DNA from: Phallusia mammillata
Taxonomy: Eukaryota > Chordata > Ascidiacea > Phlebobranchia > Ascidiidae
Direction of reading: 5' to 3'
Assembly (NCBI GenBank): GCA_003260075.1
Contig: QLIY01000234.1
Coordinates: forward strand, 62,001-126,000
DNA length: 64,000 nt
The position numbers were made by a program, and so were the translations under genes. Below the pieces are notes generated by a model. That model was not told where the DNA came from. It was given only the letters and a program-made list of their open reading frames with translations, and searched no databases. Each line of letters starts with the position of its first letter. The stretch's first letter is position 1. This document shows, piece by piece, positions 1-11,351 of the stretch.

Positions 1-465
1 GGTTGCATGAAACATGTTCATTTTATCCTCCAAAAGTGACAACAAGTTATTCTCATCGGAAGCGAAACTATTCAATGGAAATTTGCTCTTAGATAAAGAG
101 CCTGTGTCATGTGAAGCTAAGGTGTGATTAACATACCAATAATATGCTCTGTGGTGCCACCCGGTGAGCCAACAGTCGACAAACAAGGGCCATTGTTTCC
201 AGGGGGGGGGGGTTTGAATACATAAAGGTGTGGTCAGCCGAGGACAAAACTGCCACTAAGGTTGAATAAAATACATTCAATTTCTTGTTTAAAAGGTTCA
301 ACAAATCATTCTCATCGATAGTGAAACTGTTTAATGACAATTCTGCTCCTACTTACAAAGTCCCTGCCAAACTAAGTGGGATTAACATACCAATAATGTG
401 CTCAGTAGTGCCACCCGGTGAGCCAACAGTCGACAAACAAGGGCCATTGTTTCCAGGGGGGGGGG
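1..465. repeat. Two allele-like copies, each ending in a G run
   Basis: The stretch before 201 resembles the stretch before 455, with more differences in the intron than in the exon. Runs at 202-212 (11 G) and 456-465 (10 G). Confidence 0.6.
137..201 (-). other. Second partial copy of TPP2 exon 9
   Basis: These 65 bases repeat 391-455 (end of TPP2 exon 9 with its donor) with a few substitutions. Both copies stop at the same base, directly before a G run (202-212 and 456-465). The most likely explanation is a second allele placed next to the first in the assembly; a real exon duplication is less likely. Confidence 0.75.
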
Positions 466-3400
466 TAAATTGTGCTTTGTAACAGCTTCTTCTATAGTTG
501 CACAGATTTTCCTTAAAAACACATGCAAAATTTTGATGAATTAGGTTTAAAACAGCAAGAAATATGTCAAATTTAATGCATACCCTGCTCCAGGCCAATG
601 GCAGGCTTCACCATAGCTTAGATTGGCAATGTCACATTTCAATCTCACCACTTCGGACAACTAAAAAAAGAAATATTGCACACTTTATTGAGTTTTTTGT
701 TGTTAATGTTTATTTTTATAAAAGGCGTGGTTAGAAGAAAGGCTCTCTTGAACAGAAAAAACTTTAAAAAATAAGCTTTTATTATGAACCAAAAAATAAA
801 CCCAACAAAGACAACTTAAACAAAGTTGGTTATGTTTGAAATTTCACTCCTAATATCCGCGTTTTCTATGAGCATTGCAGTATTTTTAAATTTCAACTTA
901 CCCCTCTGATTAACCCTGTCCCTGTTTCCATGGTAGCTAGTCTGGAATCCCCAATTTTGATAGCAACAATCTGAGCTCCGGGGGCGACTCCATTTTTGTC
1001 GGGTTCATCGGCAAAATATCCAGCAGTAATTGCAGCTACATGTGTACCATGAGAACCTGGACAGAAAATAAAATAAATTCATAAATCATACACTTGTAAT
1101 GTGAATTCCTTGTGTATTTCGTTGTATCATAAAACCAATAAACGATGAAACCCCTGGATAAAACAGATTCGGTCCGGTAATGTTAAGGAAAATACATTCT
1201 CCCCTAAATGGCAATCCCTTATTAAAACCTGTTATTTACAGGACTTTTAATTAAATGTAGTTATTCTTTTTCAAGTTGTTCGTTCTAATTTCGCCTTAAC
1301 CTCTATTTATTCTGTGTCTAAATCAACAGAGTTACAATAAATTATACATTTCAAAAAGTGGCACTACATATTGCTCAGCAGAACACCTCTGTCAGATAAG
1401 AGAAAGCAATATTACCTCCGTTGGCAACAATACAAAGGACTTTTCCTTCTTCATAGATATTCACAGAGAAATTAAACATTGTAGTCCGGCTGAATGTGGC
1501 ATATTGTTGTGATTCATTGTAACTTCCCAACACTGGGCAAGACTGCAAATCCCCAGTCATACTGATGTCAACACAGGCTCTGAAAGCGAAAAACTTACAT
1601 GATAAAAGTTAGGGATGGATCAAAACTGCAAATTTTCTATTTGGTTGAACACTTAGCATCTCATGTTAATGCTCGGTACTTGACCAAGCACACTCTGTTT
1701 ATTATGAAATCACAAACATTCCCAATTCCACACTAGTTTTGTAGTTTTCTAAGTTCCCTTTTGTCATCAACCCGGGGTATTAGGCTGAACAGGCCCCAGA
1801 AGTACACATTTTCCACAATGTAACATTTTTTTGTTATTAGCTGGGCAACTTAATGCTCGAGTCAGTTTGTGCAACTACTTGGCCAAGCACCAATCATCAA
1901 AAACTGTGATGCTCGGTACAAAGTACTCGGGTTCTGGCTCGGCTCATCCCTAATAAAAGTCTGAGTTAACCATGAGAAAAACTACCTGGGCCACCAAGTA
2001 ACACCTAATGGGATTGAAAGTAATAGTTAATGGCAATAGACTTTTCGAGGGATGGGTAAATGCAATACCCCTGGGACATTTGATTCACCACTGCTTTTTT
2101 AACAAACATATCAAACCAAGCTACTTACTGGTATGTGTTTCCATCATGAAACACAACACAATCGACAATTAGACCAAAAGCACTCCACGATTTATCGAGT
2201 TTGTCTAACACTGGGGGGGGGGTACAAATATATCAAGCTAAGCTACTTACTGGTATGTGTTTCCATCATGAAACACAACACAATCAACAATTAGACCAAA
2301 AGCACTCCACGATTTATCGAGTTTGTCTAACACTTCAATCTGGGCCTGCATGTCTTCTCGGTGAAGTCTGTCCTTCTGGTTAAAAAAAACTTATTGAACT
2401 TGGGTGTGTTTTTCAGTGGTTTTTGTCAATTTAACTTACACTCGATAAGTCTTGGTCTTGTTTGTTTAACTGGTCCAACTTTTCAAGGGTTGTTGCAGTC
2501 ATTCTTTTGTGGTTAGAGTCCCAAGTTGTCTCCTTTAATTCTTTCTGTGGAGAAAGCAAGGCACAATTTTAAACAAAACTGCATTTAAAAAGCTGAAAGT
2601 ATGACTTTTTACACCATCCTGCTATGGCAAATGGTTGACAAACCGTTTGACATTGGGAAGGGGCCACTCCAACAAAAGACAACCAACACTTTGCATATGT
2701 GTTAACACAAAGATGCATGAAACTCGATTATTGTCCATAATAAGGGTGTGCAACCTTTTTACACTAGTGGGACAAACACAATTCGCAAAACTAAAGTCGG
2801 GGCAACATCTTAACATTCATCATTAGACTTTATTTTGTTGCAAACCAATTGCACCTAAACAGTTAATAGGCTCACTTGCCACCACAGCACTGAAATAGAA
2901 AAAGGAGCCTAGAGATGTATTGTGTAAAACAAAACAGCATTTCCAAAAACCAGGGGTTTTGACATCATCATGTTATGCTGAATAGTTAACAAACTATAAA
3001 ATGATGCTTATATATGTATAGAAACCATCCTGAACCATGTACATTCAATACAGACGACTGTAGTTGTGGATAATCATAGTCAACTAAACCTTTCAGTATA
3101 CAGTAAAATCAGTCCATGTTTTTGTTCATGCAATGTAACGATACTGATTTTAATGTATACTGAACACTTTGTTTGAGCATAGCTGACAAACTGTTTGACT
3201 TTGGGCCACTCCGACAAAAGACACACAATTGTCTGGTGCACACCAAGATGATTCATACCCCATTATTTTCTTGCTGAAGGGTGCATCCTTTACACCAGAT
3301 ATGGATCAAAAACAATTACCAAGATTTTACAGACATATATATTGTTTAAATCCAATTTTGTAAATTTTACGAATATCATAAAGGGCATTAAAAGTTAAAA

Positions 3401-5094
3401 TGGTCACCTGTAAGCGATCTTTCAGATTTTTTGGAAAAATCAAAGAAAGATCTTTTGTGCCAATATTGTAACGACCACTGGGATTATTCCAAGATGATGG
3501 TATCTGAAAATAATCATAAGTTATATTTTTTTCCAGGCAGTAAACAAAAAGTATTTTTACATATACATGCAAATGAGAAGCATATAAATACTTGGAATTA
3601 AGGACACACAGATTTAAGGAAAAAATACACGTTGACAATTGAAGTCCATTTACAAACACAAAGGGGGGGGGGTGTTTAAATCCAATTTTGTAAATTTTAA
3701 GAATATCATAAAGGGCATTAAAAGTTAAAATGGTCACCTGTAAGCGATCTTTCAGATTTTTTGGAAAAATCAACGAAAGATCTTTTGTGCCAATGTTGTA
3801 ACGACCACTGGGATTATTCCAAGATGATGGTATCTGAAAATTATCATAAGTTATATATATATTTTTTTTAAACAAAAAGTATTTTTACATATATATACAT
3901 GCAAATAAGAAGCATATGCATACTTGGAATTAAGGACACACAGATTTAAGGAAAAAATACACTTTGACAATCAATTGAAGTCCATTTACAAACACAAACA
4001 GATTATTTACCTTTAAAGTCCTGCCAGATAGACCAATAATGTTCCCATCTTGGTCGGGGGAAACAACCGTACTTGTGTCAACGTCACCACTTCCAGTTGT
4101 GTCAATGATTTCAATTATCTTCGGTCGCCCATCAGATGTAAACTGAAAATATATTGGGTATGTTTATTTGCTGGTTCGTTGGGGGCTACACTGGTTAATG
4201 AAATCTGGGGGATGTAGGAAACATACTTTTGTGACCCTTTGGTGCAAAATATGCTTACATTGAGTCAACAGACACTAGAAAAATTCACAAGCAGCTGCAT
4301 TGCTGGGTTGCAGAGGGGGGGGGGAGTAAACTGAAAATATATTAGGTATGTTTATTTCCCGGTTGGTTAGGGGCTGCACTGGTTGATAGGATCTGGGAGA
4401 TATATATAAGAAACATATTTTTGTGACCCTTTGGTGCAAAATATGCTTACATTGAGTTAACAGACACTAGAAAAATTCACAAGCAGCTGCATTGCTGGGT
4501 TGCAGAAAAAAAATAACAGGCTTATTAGTTTGCTCAGAGACAAAAATTAAAATTGAATCACTCGCTGGCACTGCACTCTCTTGTGGGACCGAAAAAAAAA
4601 CGAATAAGGCCAAACTTACAGTCCCCTTTCTGAACGATGTTTTTAATCACCGGTTAAATCTTGGGGGGGGGGGCTGAGAAGTATTTTCTACGAACAAGTA
4701 GTGGCTGGGACAGATTGTTTCTGCCAAAATTTTGCATATGATATGTCACGGCTTGTATAAATGCAAAGATTTGTTCAAAAACGTTTGTTTTGTTTCGTAC
4801 AAAAAATAATTTTTCGGTTGTCCTTATTTTTGGTTTCAATGCGATGGCAACCCTGCTTATTGGTCTGCTCAGAGACAAAAATTAAAATTGAATCACTCGC
4901 TAGCATTGCACTAAAACCAGTCTGCAGAACATGGCAGTTCCCGACGAGAACTCGTGCGTGCAGGACCTACATGTCCCGCGTGCAAGGCCCATAAGTTCGC
5001 GTGCAAGACCTATTTCAGTAAAAGACACAAAGCAAGTAAAAGAGGTCAAGACAGGTCAATTAAATGCCTTTGGTGCATAATTTTCACGTGCAAA

Positions 5095-5143
<49 letters not shown>

Positions 5144-5820
5144 TTCCAAAAAAAAATCGCGTGTACAGCTGCCACACTCTGCAGACTAGCACTAAAACAC
5201 TGTGGCAAGCCAACTTTAGCTTAAAATCTAAATTTTGCCGCCCAATAACATTACTTGTGTATCTTGTGGGACCGCAAAAAACGAATCAGGTAGAACTTAC
5301 AGTCCCCTTTCTGAACAATGTTTTAAACTAAATCTTGTGTTTTTGATGAAAGTAAATTGGTTTAAGGCACTCCAAAATCACTTTCACAATGTGCAAGCTT
5401 TACTAAAGTTCTAATATTTTGCAGACAACATGGCTCATATTTTTTAGATGCAACAAGTCCAACAACCAGTTAATTTATGATGTTTCATATTGGCAATACT
5501 GTCATTTAAGGCACTAATTTCAAACAATAAAAAAGTTAGGTTTTGGCCAAGTTTTAAAAAAGTTTGGGCCAAAACTGAAACATTAAAAAACGACATATTC
5601 AGTCGGAATGTTTTTGCCAATCAAAATTTCGTTACATCACTACTTACAACTACAAGTTTACCTGTAATCCAGGTGCTCCAGGATCTACCCCAGTGTCCAA
5701 AATAGCGATTGTGATTCCTTTGCCGTCAAACTCTGGATTTTTGAGTAGAAAATTCAAAGCACCAGTCTCCCGTTTGGGAACCATACTTTGCAATGGGTAG
5801 TTCGTGTCTATATTTGCCAT
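391..5820 (-). CDS. TPP2: Tripeptidyl-peptidase II, N-terminal part (partial at window edge)
   Basis: Giant cytosolic serine exopeptidase of the subtilisin family that removes tripeptides from N-termini downstream of the proteasome (family knowledge). Exons read on the minus strand: 5820-5662, 4142-4011, 3833-3738, 2544-2440, 2375-2251, 1579-1416, 1056-902, 660-584 and 511-391. All have GT-AG borders and compatible phases. Exon 1 starts at the ATG at 5820 and carries the catalytic aspartate in [12 protein letters not shown] (about residue 42). Exon 2 reads [12 protein letters not shown], exon 3 [15 protein letters not shown]. Exon 7 carries the catalytic histidine in [10 protein letters not shown] (about residue 263). 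Exon 9 ends with [17 protein letters not shown], the conserved stretch around the oxyanion asparagine. The catalytic serine and the C-terminal two thirds lie beyond the left edge. Exon 9 is interrupted by a 10-base G run at 456-465, so about seven residues are missing. Order and spacing match the vertebrate protein closely. Confidence 0.95.
2129..2212 (-). other. Partial second copy of TPP2 exon 5
   Basis: This repeats the 3' part of exon 5 (2251-2334) with its donor, differing at very few bases, and is cut by a 10-base G run at 2213-2222. It lacks the acceptor side of the exon, so it cannot be spliced as a full exon. Probably an allelic contig end. Confidence 0.75.
3408..3503 (-). other. Complete second copy of TPP2 exon 3
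   Basis: This 96-base copy of exon 3 has intact acceptor and donor and encodes the same 32 residues ([15 protein letters not shown] to LKDRLQ). It sits in a duplicated block (3341-3662 against 3673-3997) split by a 10-base G run. As both copies are phase 0, including both would add 32 residues in frame. Vertebrate TPP2 has the segment once, so an unmerged allele is the simpler reading. Confidence 0.7.
4139..4507. repeat. Tandem allele-like duplication at a G run
   Basis: Intron sequence with the edge of TPP2 exon 2 (about 4139-4314) recurs at 4325-4507 with scattered substitutions and small indels. The copies are separated by 10 G (4315-4324). Confidence 0.7.
4672..4862 (+). repeat. Dispersed repeat, copy 1
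   Basis: The sequence with tctacgaacaagtagtggct, gacagattgtttctgcc and catatgatatgtca recurs in inverted orientation at 18950-19430. The copies also share a block around ggtttcaatgcgatggcaacc. It codes for nothing recognisable and is probably a non-autonomous element. Confidence 0.6.
5095..5141. repeat. 47-base G run
   Basis: Uninterrupted G. By analogy with the other runs, probably a sized placeholder for unsequenced bases. Confidence 0.6.
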
Positions 5821-7085
5821 AATGTGACAAGTGTGCTACCCGATATTTTTAATCCCTTTTTTAGTCGACCTGTGTTATGTTTCCTATACGTTGGTTTAAC
5901 ATAAAACCTAAAGAATTATTATTTCGTTTGCGTTTTGCAGTTGTAAAAATCACTTGCAGTTGCAAACAACGGTAAACAAACCATACAGTCACAAAATTAG
6001 GAAATCCTACAACAACTCAAACAAAAAGCACATTCATTACGAAAGTAACTTGATGTTTCACTCATCCGTTCCGGTAAACAAAAAACAACAGCACATAAAA
6101 ATCAGCAATAAAAATATCTTTTATAAGCCAACAAAAGTTAGGCTGCAAGAAATCTTTGATCGAATTTTGTCACAACCTTTTAATATTTTTATTATTTTAT
6201 TACACTATGACATTTTAGTAAGGCGATTTTAGTGAATATGTTTTTAGTGAAGTATCGAATCGACTAAGTTAGGTTCAGACCGAAACCACATATACCGCAG
6301 TTTTGGTCCCAATTCGGCCTTATCAACGAAATCATTTGTGATATGACGAGAAATCGTATGACCTACCTAAGCATGAGCATTTTTTGTTGCCTCGACGGCC
6401 GTTTTCGGGCTGCAAACAAAATTACTGATACTAGTTGACGAAACGTTATTTATTGGACAGTTTGGTTTGAATACAACAGCACAGACCGCAAAATTCTGCC
6501 TCGATCATCTAAAATAAGTCGAGAGCTGACGCTGCGAATACAATCCAAGCAAGCGCTGAAACACCCAGAAGATTCACTTGAGCTCTAACTAAAAAAACAC
6601 ATTTTTTCGTTTGTGGTTCGCAGTTTCAGGCAAAAAATACGTTTAATGGTCGTTGCTACGGTCAAACCAGTTTATAGCAGCTCAACGAACACAAAATTTC
6701 CCACTGGAAGGAGATCGCTTTTCGCAAAATAGTGACTATTTGCGTTTCGCCGCACGAGGGCGATATCTAGTTTTAGCGTCGCTGTAGCGTTGGGTGTAAG
6801 GAGGCTCCTCTATCGAATTCAAGTAATTTACCTTACTGTTTTACATCAATCTGTAATGATACGTTATATGTTGATTGAACCGCGTGGTTTGGGAACACCA
6901 CAAAAAGGAAATTTTTGCGACCAATTGAAATAGCTAATATTTTGTTGGTGGTTAAAGGCCTTTGCGTTGGTTGTGCGAGAGCGCTCGCCCGCGCAGTTGC
7001 GACATCCCGTCGCTACGTTATTACCTAATGTCACGTCGCTGGACGTGCTGTTGTTCTTTCCATGCATTTGCTCACGTGAAAAAAC
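5821..7085. other. TPP2 upstream region, no gene seen
   Basis: This lies directly upstream of the TPP2 start codon and should contain its promoter. No TATA box or upstream exon could be assigned. The one open frame, at 5954-6232 (92 codons), is rich in Asn and Lys, has no recognised motif and is not called. Confidence 0.4.
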
Positions 7086-7165
7086 GTTTTCTGTGCGACT
7101 AGTTGCAGCACATTCCAGCAAACCAAAAACAGAAGATTCTTTGCAGAATTGAAAAGAGGCAAGCG
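7086..7165 (-). repeat. Inverted fragment of the local SINE-like repeat
   Basis: On the minus strand this reads as the tail of the repeat at 9416-9775: a block like ttctgtttttggtttgctgg followed by a tgtgctgcaa-like block. The match is diverged. Confidence 0.45.
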
Positions 7166-7249
7166 CTCAGTCGTTTTTTAGTTTCAACCATGGTCTCTTT
7201 AGAGTACGAAAGTTTATGTCTGTGCATGCATGGGACAGGTGCCCCGGAC

Positions 7250-7528
7250 CAGAGTTGCAAGCGGGCCCGAAATCTGAGCCCGAACCCGGCCCGAACCCGA
7301 AAGTATAAGCCCGACAACAAACACAAATGAACAATAGTAGACAATGGGGCAAACATAACGTTTTAGAGTAGGGTGGGCGTTAAGTCCAAACAAGAGAATT
7401 GTTACAAAAAACTGGCGGAAACGGAACGTAAAGTCAGGCCCGTTTTCTGACAAATACCAAATCCCAACCCGGACCGAACCCGGCCCGAACCCGGCCCGAA
7501 CCAGAACCCGGCCCGACTTGCAACTCTA
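7250..7528. mobile_element. hAT-type MITE nested in another repeat
   Basis: A 279-base element with terminal inverted repeats cagagttgcaag and cttgcaactcta, flanked by a perfect 8-base target duplication CCCCGGAC (7242-7249 and 7529-7536). The interior is rich in CCCGAACCCGG-like repeats at both ends, and no transposase is present. An 8-base duplication with such ends is typical of the hAT superfamily. The flanks belong to the local SINE-like family, so the insertion is nested. Confidence 0.88.
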
Positions 7529-7911
7529 CCCCGGACATAAAACAGCCCAGTTTAGGTCATTGTCTGTCTAGCGCCAAATAGCTTATTGCTATAGCGCTTT
7601 TGTGTACAAGACAAAGCCGCCGCCAATATCGACAAATGAACCTTATAGTAAAAGGCGAAAGATTTGCTCAGGACTTCGCGACGAGCGAATTAGATCTTTG
7701 CTGGAACGTTAGCTGAACGTCGGCGACCGCCTGTTTTCTGTTTGTGGGTTCTTCACGATGCCTTACTATTTTTTTCTGAGCATCCAACCGTGGCAACGTT
7801 TTAAAGGCATTTGCCCTGAAACTGAAATTTAGCACATCTGCTGAAAGAGCCCAAATTATAGGGCTTGGTTGAAGCTCATTGGGTCCTTGCTGCATCACAT
7901 ATAACATGCAA

Positions 7912-8015
7912 GGCCATAGCGCCCTCGCTTAGCTGGTCCATACCTTATCAGGAGGTGATGGTACTTGCGCTTCGAAGGCTCTAAGCACCTGATCAGCAGT
8001 GACGGACCGAGCCCG

Positions 8016-8100
<85 letters not shown>

Positions 8101-8150
8101 CAATGCTGCAAACCAACTTCTGTTTGTGGTTTGTGGGAACGCGCTGCAAT
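7912..8150 (+). repeat. SINE-like repeat, copy 1 (interrupted by 82 G)
   Basis: It shares agctggtcc, atcaggaggtgatggtactt, a tcgaagg block, a cctgatcagcagtgacg block and the tail cttctgtttgtggtttgtgg with copies at 8331-8580 and 9410-9775. The 82-base G run (8017-8098) replaces the middle. The tagctta-tcaggagg block resembles a polymerase III A box. Confidence 0.55.
8017..8098. repeat. 82-base G run
   Basis: Uninterrupted G inside a SINE-like repeat. The sister repeat copies have ordinary sequence here, so this is probably a placeholder. Confidence 0.65.
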
Positions 8151-8330
8151 CGGTTGCCCCCATAAAGCAAAAAATAGTATTTTCCATGAAGGAGATAAAT
8201 GGAAAAAAGAGCAGTTGCCTCTTTCTTTTGAACCGAGCCCGCTTAAGGGCAGCCAACGCAGGAACAAAAGTATCCCACAAGACGGCTTCTTGAGCAAGAA
8301 TGGGAAACAATACTGGAGCAAATAGCCCCA

Positions 8331-8580
8331 GCATCGCGCCCTCCCTCGTTCAAGAGGAGCGGAGCTGGTCCGTAGCTTTTTAGGAGGCAATGGTACTTGC
8401 GCAACGAAAGCCTTTCACGACACCGCAAAGCAAAGAAGCACCCGCTAGGCAGTGACTGGTCGAGCCCCGAAGCAGCAAGACTTCCTAACCTTATTGAAAA
8501 GAAAAAAATGCCTCTTTTCAATCCTTTTTCCCAACTTCTGTTTGTGGTTTTTCGGAACCTACTGCAATGGGTGGTGGAAA
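8331..8580 (+). repeat. SINE-like repeat, copy 2
   Basis: It aligns with copy 3 from the gcgccctcc-ctcgttcaagaggag block through agctggtcc, aggaggcaatggtacttgcg and gaaagcctt to cttctgtttgtggtttttcgg. Copy 3 differs by indels in the middle. Confidence 0.6.
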
Positions 8581-8732
8581 ATTCGAAAGTATTTTCGTAG
8601 CTGGCGATGATCAATGAAAGAGACAAACATAAAAATAACAGCTGCTCCTTCTTTTTTTGCTCATTCTTTCGAACCGAGCCCGCGCAAGGGCGCCGGACAT
8701 CGTGAAAGCATAGGCGGCTCAATGAGCAAGAG

Positions 8733-8875
8733 AGCACACTCCCTTGCCTAAGAGCAGAGCTGTACCATAGCGTATCTATTAACCTTACTTCCTAAATCCT
8801 CTTAAAAAACAAATTTGCAATTGCCTCATTTCAGTTTTACGAACAAACTTCTGTTTGTGGTTTGAGAAAAGAACC
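8733..8875 (+). repeat. SINE-like repeat, degenerate copy 4
   Basis: A shorter and more diverged match: a cactcccttgcctaagagcagagct-like head and an aacttctgtttgtggttt tail. Confidence 0.4.
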
Positions 8876-9409
8876 GATATTTTATTTGTCCAAAATGTAT
8901 TGTTTGTGGAGTTTTTTAACTCATACTTTTCAACGCGTATGTAACAAACTGGGGACGTCTGTGTGTCCCCAGTCCCGTTTCAGGTCGCAGGAATCGACTT
9001 GGTCTCGCGAAATGAGTGTTTTTACCTGATGTGATTGACTATTTTCTATTCAATCTCCGGGTCAATGTAGGCTTATAATAACCACAATTTTACTGGTAAG
9101 AACAAGATGGTTCGAGGATTGCTTGGCGGGATCGCAAAATACAGGGCTGGTCAATTACCCAGCATTCTGATTTGAGTATTATTTGCATCGCCGGCCTCTC
9201 AGCTTGTTCGATGGGTGTTTTTGTCAATAAAGATCCTTTTGTGGCCTTTGCGGTTTTTGTCAATAAAGACCGCTCAAGTGAGTCGCTTTTGCATATTGGT
9301 CATGCACCCAATACGTGTTTGGTTCAGTGGCACGTACAATTAAACAACACCTACAATTCGTGGCGTATGGATGTATAGCAGATACTTTGCAACAGACGTT
9401 GGGACACTA

Positions 9410-9775
9410 GCATTGCGTCCTCACTCGTTCAAGAGGAGCAGAGCTGGTCCTTAGCTTATCAGGAGGCGATGGTACTTGCGCATCGAAAGCCTTACGTCAC
9501 CGTGAAGCAAAGTACAAAGCACTTGATCAGCAGTGACGCGTCGGGTCGGCAGTTTTTGTTTATTGACAAAAGTCAAAAAATTTTTTTTTTCACGGGGTTC
9601 GAAGCCAGGACTCTCCCGGGGACGAATCTCGATCATAGTTTTTTATGTCTGTATGTGGGTCAGGCGCGCCGGACCTTTCGGCCAAGTTCAAGACAAAAAA
9701 TTGCCCCTTTTCAATCGTTTTACCCAACTTCTGTTTGTGGTTTGTGGAAATGTGCTGCAATTGTTCGTATATTAT
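9410..9775 (+). repeat. SINE-like repeat, copy 3, with tRNA B-box-like site
   Basis: The longest copy of the local family. It has an A-box-like tagcttatcaggagg near 9450 and a good B-box match ggttcgaagcc near 9597, then the family tail cttctgtttgtggtttgtgg. The A/B-box spacing is longer than in a tRNA, so the tRNA origin is an inference. Confidence 0.5.
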
Positions 9776-9822
9776 CGACGTGGCATTAAGTGGTAGTGTA
9801 ACGACGACGAGATGCTCTAGGA

Positions 9823-10085
9823 CAGGGGTTCCCAACCTTTTTACGATCTCGTACCACTTGGGAGCTCTGCACTGCCACGCGTACCATGGTACCACTTCTT
9901 GCAGAACAACTAATTTGTTCGAATCATATTTCATTCAACGCTACTTGTAGCTTAAGCAACAAAACAGTAGATAATATGTATCAAGAGCGATCATTTGACA
10001 TAATTAACGCCAACGAAACAGCAGAAATAGTTACGTGACAATAGGCCTGGGAAATGTTTCGCATACCACAGGTTGGCCACCCCTG
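9823..10085. mobile_element. hAT-type MITE
   Basis: It begins caggggttcccaacc and ends ggttggccacccctg. Flanking 8-mers ctctagga and gtatagga match at 6 of 8 positions, an aged target duplication. 263 bases, no open frame of note. Confidence 0.7.
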
Positions 10086-11041
10086 GTATAGGAGGATCAA
10101 CTTCACATCTTTACAAGCTATTTGTCATTGGTATCTCTATCAATTTTTACCACATAAAAAAGGCATTGTGTGGTCTAATTATGTTAAGGGCATTTAGACT
10201 ATCAGTGATCAAGGTTGTACATTCCCATTATCATTCTACATGTGACAAAAACTTGCTGTAATAAATTAATAATTCTCATACAAACAACTAAGTATATTTC
10301 CTTTGGAATAACTGGCAACAATACTATATTCAACCAAATATAATGTGAAATCCTCTTACTAAATCACAATGTCTTGTCACACAAACTATGAAATCAAGCA
10401 CACCTGACGTTTTCCATCCAAATTCTTCATCTTGGCAAATTTTCTTCAATCTTCGGTAAAATGTCGCGGTAAAACGCGGGACATAGCGGTACAACCCGTA
10501 AAAACGCGAAAAGAGCTGCTTTCAAAACGGTAAAAATGATCATGGTAAGTGGTATTTAAGTTGGGGTGAGGTTACGTAATAAACAATAATTAAAGTTGTT
10601 TCTTTACATAGGCGGGAAATTTCCAAATACTGGCTGTCCCGCGATTCAGGGCTTTTAGCCAGGTACAGGGTTTAGTAGCGCTGACCGTCAGCAATTTCAC
10701 CCGCGATTCAGCAGTTCCCGCGAAGTCCCGCGTTTCAGTGTCGCCCGCTATTTCACCTAAAACAAAAATAAGAAACTTTCTTCTTTACTGAAAGGGGCAT
10801 TTGCGTGGCCAACAAAGCATTTTTAAATTTAGGCTGTGTTTCACTCTGGACTTGTTGACGTATAGGCTACTCGAAATGGTTTACTGTGTCATAGAAGGCT
10901 GTAATGGCCTTTTCCGATTTGTAAAGAAGCACTTGCCAAACTGGTTTGCTTACTGTGCTTTTTTTACATCCTTAAAGACATGAATACAATACATTTTTTT
11001 TGCCTAGTTTGGTTTATAAAGTCGTAACATATGGTTAAGAG

Positions 11042-11080
<39 letters not shown>

Positions 11081-11340
11081 CTTTCTTCTTTACTGAATGG
11101 GGCATTTGCGTGCCCATCAAAGCATTTTTAAATTTAGGCTGTGTTTCACCCTGGACTTAATTGTTAAAGTACTCGAAATGGTTTACTGTGTCATAGAAGG
11201 CTGTAATGGCCTTTTCCCGATTTGTAAAGTAGCACTTACCAAACTGGTTTTCTATTTTTTTACATCACGAATTTTTTGCCTAGTTTGGTTTATAAAGTCG
11301 TAACATATGGTTAAGAGTTATAAGCACTATAAACAGATTC
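10086..11340. other. Intergenic, with one duplicated block
   Basis: No gene recognised. A segment at about 10772-11043 recurs at 11081-11319 with several differences and indels, separated by 37 G. Small open frames in the two copies (10801-10983, 11097-11303) are shadows of this duplication and diverge at their ends. Confidence 0.5.
11044..11080. repeat. 37-base G run between allele-like copies
   Basis: It separates 10772-11043 from its variant copy at 11081-11319. Confidence 0.65.
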
Positions 11341-11351
11341 ATTACAGTTTA

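Larger units (their letters stand above)
4515..5335. repeat. Duplicated TPP2 intron 1 segment, second copy with a 340-base insertion
   Basis: The segment 4517-4662 ends at an 11-base G run (4663-4673). It recurs split in two, at 4855-4915 and 5259-5335. The roughly 340 bases between hold short direct repeats of a cgtgcaaggcc type (about 4949-5010) and a 47-base G run (5095-5141). This looks like an insertion polymorphism between haplotypes. Confidence 0.55.

Noticed and set aside
3327..3875. 182-codon minus frame containing TPP2 exon 3 twice
   Set aside because: It reads through introns and the G run; splice sites show two separate exon copies.
7895..8334. Long poly-Pro and poly-Gly proteins
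   Set aside because: They are translations of the 82-base G run, which is probably a placeholder.
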